64,000 nucleotides of DNA from Saccharospirillum sp. (GTDB taxonomy: Bacteria; Pseudomonadota; Gammaproteobacteria; Pseudomonadales; Natronospirillaceae). A model generated the notes under the pieces. That model was given only the letters and a program-made list of their open reading frames with translations, made no database searches and was not told where the DNA came from. The position numbers were made by a program, and so were the translations under genes. Every line of letters begins with the position of its first letter. Positions within the stretch are counted from its first letter, which is position 1. The stretch covers positions 806,001-870,000 of the forward strand of contig JAGYIL010000001.1 in NCBI GenBank assembly GCA_018402545.1. The letters run 5' to 3'. Positions 61,150-64,000 of the stretch are shown here, piece by piece.

Positions 61150-61338
61150 TTATTTCTTGCGCAAGATAGACAGCCCAAACGGGAGATAGGCCGGGCATAC
61201 CCGCACAACAGCGGTAGCCACCAATACAACGCCGATAATGCCCCACCAGCCGATAACGCCGGTGAGTCCCAGCGCGATGAGGATGATGCCGGCGATCAGG
61301 CGAAGGGTGCGGTCGGTCGTGCCCATATTGATCTTCAT
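61150..61338 (-). CDS. DUF2892 small membrane protein (YgaP C-terminal-like)
   Basis: A 62-residue protein. MGTTDRTLRLIAGIILIALG begins a two-helix hairpin (about 10-30 and 32-50), and CPAYLPFGLSI near the end is the DUF2892 signature with its single cysteine. Such domains often accompany rhodaneses. It is convergent with the ABC permease, 13 bp apart. Confidence 0.85.
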   Translation of the reverse strand: MKINMGTTDRTLRLIAGIILIALGLTGVIGWWGIIGVVLVATAVVRVCPAYLPFGLSILRKK

Positions 61339-61495
61339 AGCGGTGACTCCCTTGATTAGTATAAGCTAATATATAGGTGATTTAAGGCGTTGTCACCTGA
61401 CTTCAGTCTTACTGTCGTTTAGGTCACTTGATTCGCCCCGGTTTAGTCTATACTGCCGGGTTTCAATCCCTGTTCCAAAGCCGTACGGAAGTTTC

Positions 61496-62788
61496 ATGCG
61501 TTCAATTCTGGTTTCTATCATGGCCCTGTTTCTGGGCATCTGCCTGTTATTGCTGGGCAACAGTCTGCTGAGTACCCTGCTTGTCTTACGCGGCGTCGCT
61601 GAAGGCTTCTCCGGACAGTATCTGGGTATTCTAACGTCGGTCTACTTTCTTGGGGCACTGGTGGCCACGTTAATGGCCTCGACCTTAATTAAACGGATGG
61701 GGCACATCCGCTGCTTCACCTTTTGCACGGCCTTACTAGGCTGCAGCATTCTGGCCTATGTGCTGATTATTTCGCCGCTGGCCTGGCTGGTGATCCGGTT
61801 CTTTACCGGGTTCGGTGTGTTCGTGATGTATACGGTGATCGAGAGCTGGCTGAACGGTCAGACTCAGGATGCCTACCGCAGCCGGGTGTTTTCGATCTAT
61901 ACCCTGGTGAATCTGGTGGCGATTGCGGCTTCTCAGCAATTGTTGCGCATTGACAGTGCTTCCAGCTACACCCTGTTTGTACTGGCCAGCTTTCTGGTGA
62001 CTGCGGCCATCATGCCGGTCTCCTGGACGCGTCTGCAGCAGCCCCATGTACCGGTCGACATGCCGTCGATGAGTATCCTGAAATTGTTTGATGCTGCGCC
62101 GGTTGCGGTGACTGGCGTCGTGGTGTCTGGCCTGGTCATGGGGCCTTTTTGGGGGCTAACACCCTTGTTCGTGGCGGGCCTCGATTATACTGAAAACCAG
62201 TTGGCGGCCTTTATTTCCCTGTCGATTCTCGGTGGCGCGCTGATTCAATACCCGGTCGGACGCTGGTCGGACCGGATGGACCGGCGCCGTGTCATTCTGG
62301 TGACCTTCGTGCTCGGTACTCTGCTGGCACTGGCGATGGCGCTGAGTGCCTGGTATTTTCCGGTTGAACGTACCCTGATGACGATTCTGTCGATTCTGTT
62401 CTGCGGGCTGGTGCTGGCAGTCTACCCGATATCGGTGGCCCACCTGGTCGACCGGATTCACAAGGACCACCTGGTTGCAGGCTCCAGTGGCTTGCTGATG
62501 CTCTATGGTCTCGGGTCGTTCATTGGGCCTGCGGCGGCGGGGTTGGCGCTCGAATACCTGGGCGCCGGTGGCTTGCCGGCCTATTATCTGATTACCCTGG
62601 CGCTGTTCAGCCTGGTTTTGAGCGTACAACTGATTCGTTCGCGCATCATCGAACGTCCGGAAGACCACGAAAGCCAGTACGTGGCCATGGTGCGCACCTC
62701 GCCCAACGTACTGCCACTGCACCCCGAGTCTGAAGAGGATGTCGGCGCGCCCGAAGAGCGCCGCAGCGAGGACCGGGAGTCAGCCTAG
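61496..62788 (+). CDS. MFS transporter (YcaD-like)
   Basis: A 430-residue transporter with about 12 membrane helices. Motif A-like GRWSDRMDRRRVILVTF lies after helix 8 near residue 258. The tail (about 395-430) is hydrophilic, with HESQYVAMVRTSPNVLPLHP and an acidic end, as in the YcaD group. The substrate is unknown. ATG 61496 follows ACGGAAG. It ends 3 bp from the convergent patatin gene. Confidence 0.87.
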   Translation: MRSILVSIMALFLGICLLLLGNSLLSTLLVLRGVAEGFSGQYLGILTSVYFLGALVATLMASTLIKRMGHIRCFTFCTALLGCSILAYVLIISPLAWLVIRFFTGFGVFVMYTVIESWLNGQTQDAYRSRVFSIYTLVNLVAIAASQQLLRIDSASSYTLFVLASFLVTAAIMPVSWTRLQQPHVPVDMPSMSILKLFDAAPVAVTGVVVSGLVMGPFWGLTPLFVAGLDYTENQLAAFISLSILGGALIQYPVGRWSDRMDRRRVILVTFVLGTLLALAMALSAWYFPVERTLMTILSILFCGLVLAVYPISVAHLVDRIHKDHLVAGSSGLLMLYGLGSFIGPAAAGLALEYLGAGGLPAYYLITLALFSLVLSVQLIRSRIIERPEDHESQYVAMVRTSPNVLPLHPESEEDVGAPEERRSEDRESA

Positions 62789-62791
62789 GCG

Positions 62792-63754
62792 CTATAGCTC
62801 GTCGGTGCCGACTTCAATCTCTTCGTCAGTCAGGTCGGCAAAGCCTTGCTTGGCCTCGTAGCGGTCCAGTGCGGCGTCACACAGCTGGTAGCCATCCTCG
62901 ATCATCTCGCTCGCCAGGTGATAGTCAAACAGGCCTCCCACGCCTCGTGGAATTTCGATCAGAACATCGGGCTGGTGCGCGGCCAGTTTCATATGAGCAA
63001 TGGTGTTTTGCATGGTATCGATGGAGCGGTTCATCAGTTCCAGCATGCTCCATTGATTCTGTGGTTCCGTGGTGTCGTTTTTTTCCGACCACCAGCGGTC
63101 AATAAAACGATTGATGGCGCGATGCACCGTATTCTGGGCCTCCTCGGAGAGTCTGACCGGTTTCTTGTGTTTCGCCTTTTCCATTCTGCCCAGCATGTCA
63201 GCGCGGCCGTTGAGGTTGACCGCTATGGTCATGTCGGTCTGGGTGCGCAGGGTGGGGGCGATCGGCACCGGGTTCAGTACGCCGCCGTCGACCAGCATCA
63301 TGCCCCGGTAGGGGTGCGGCTTGAATACAGAGGGGATAGCGATGGAACCTCTGATGGCTTCAAACAGCGAGCCGTCGTTTAGCCAGATCTCCCGCTGGCG
63401 TTCGATATCGACCGCAACGGCGGTAAATTCGATGGGCAGGTTCTCGATTTGCGCATCGCCGACCTGGCGTTTTAGAACCTCCATGATCTTGTAGCCCTTG
63501 AACAGGCCACCGCCGTTGAAGGAGAGGTCGAGCAGGCGCAGAACGTCGGTGCGTTCCAGAGCGCAGACCCAGCGTTCGTACTGGTCCAGTTTGCCGGCCG
63601 CGTAAAATCCGCCGACCAGGGCGCCGATACTGGCACCAGCGATGTTGGTTATCTTGTAATTGCGGTCTTCGAGGCAGCGGATAATGCCAATATGAGCCAT
63701 ACCCCGGGCGCCGCCACTTCCAAGTACCAGCGATACGGTTTTTTGTGACTTCAC
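62792..63754 (-). CDS. Patatin-like phospholipase (RssA-type)
   Basis: A 320-residue predicted serine lipase. The oxyanion loop is GSGGARGMAHIG near residue 12, the nucleophile elbow GASIG (GxSxG) near 40, and the dyad aspartate LVDGGVLNPVP near 153. The C-terminal part is helical and acidic. The start is GTG 63754, seven bases after AAAGGAG. The remaining 63755-64000 stretch shows no complete gene. Confidence 0.88.
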   Translation of the reverse strand: MKSQKTVSLVLGSGGARGMAHIGIIRCLEDRNYKITNIAGASIGALVGGFYAAGKLDQYERWVCALERTDVLRLLDLSFNGGGLFKGYKIMEVLKRQVGDAQIENLPIEFTAVAVDIERQREIWLNDGSLFEAIRGSIAIPSVFKPHPYRGMMLVDGGVLNPVPIAPTLRTQTDMTIAVNLNGRADMLGRMEKAKHKKPVRLSEEAQNTVHRAINRFIDRWWSEKNDTTEPQNQWSMLELMNRSIDTMQNTIAHMKLAAHQPDVLIEIPRGVGGLFDYHLASEMIEDGYQLCDAALDRYEAKQGFADLTDEEIEVGTDEL

Positions 63755-64000
63755 GAGAGTGCTCCTTTGGTTCCCATGTTCTGAATAAGGCGGGAAGCCT
63801 GTTCGGGGTAAAGTATGAAGCCAAATTGTTGAATTGCTACCCTCCGAGGCCTCCGGTGATAGTCGTTATCCCAGACCAGCGCTACACTGTTAGGCTATGC
63901 TGAATGAGCTGCCGGCACTGAGGCTGAACCGTTGAAAAATGAAGGTCAGTTCATAGTTGCTTGCCCTGAAACACCCCGTTGAGGAGTCCTGAGTGTTAGA

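Overview
The window is a chromosomal segment of a gammaproteobacterium. Gene content and order point to an Oceanospirillales/Pseudomonadales-like free-living organism. The clearest sign is the conserved run ftsH-folP-glmM-tpiA-secG-tRNA(Leu)-tRNA(fMet)-rimP-nusA-infB-rbfA-truB-rpsO-pnp; the ftsY-ftsE-ftsX-rpoH block, glnE-ilvE and coaD-ferredoxin pairs agree. Coding DNA is moderately GC-rich and the frames are clean. I see no prophage, intact insertion sequence or CRISPR array. A genus call from sequence alone would be a guess.

Layout. 1-1780: end of an ABC permease plus a LolA-like partner. 1781-1948: a long inverted repeat. 2069-5641: ilvY, pssA and the msrPQ methionine-sulfoxide repair pair. 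5642-11072: an rRNA operon with tandem promoters, no spacer tRNA, many lesions at normally invariant sites and an AT-rich stretch inside 23S. 11109-11678: a 160-bp REPIN-like tandem repeat abutting an acetyltransferase remnant. 11686-16666 (minus strand): trmB, a DUF423 protein, rpoH, ftsX, ftsE, ftsY. 17194-21257: an unknown membrane-anchored protein, rsmD, an aldehyde dehydrogenase, coaD, ferredoxin. 21537-24834: an AstE/AspA-like deacylase, a DUF6436-type protein and a chemoreceptor. 25030-30294: a MerR regulator, a divergent sigma-70 factor, an Fe-S photolyase, a GNAT enzyme and a GshB-like ligase. 30433-34624: the ynjF/ynjD/ynjC/ynjB-type transport cluster. 34922-38937: glnE, ilvE. 39070-56028: yhbY and the large ftsH-to-pnp gene-expression block. 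56188-58959: an SH3-domain protein and a DnaT-like/lambda-P-like replication pair. 59229-63754: an ABC-2 exporter, a DUF2892 protein, an MFS transporter and a patatin-like lipase.

Functional links. RpoH (heat-shock sigma) and FtsH (the protease that degrades RpoH in E. coli) are both here, and a good sigma-32-type promoter lies upstream of ftsH. The rimP-pnp block supplies termination/antitermination, initiation, ribosome maturation, tRNA modification and RNA decay; a strong hairpin before pnp resembles the RNase III-processed leader used for PNPase autoregulation. MerR, sigma factor and photolyase form a plausible light or UV response module.

Most unusual structures. (1) Two tandem 126-bp units before the initiator tRNA gene. 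Each begins with the 5' half of tRNA(fMet), cut between anticodon bases 34 and 35, and carries a segment antisense to the fMet anticodon arm; a broken 3' half follows the intact tRNA. (2) Five dispersed palindromic elements in one orientation, with a constant core and arms that change in a compensatory way. (3) An rRNA operon that, as written, could hardly give working ribosomes. It is either a decayed copy or an assembly chimera.
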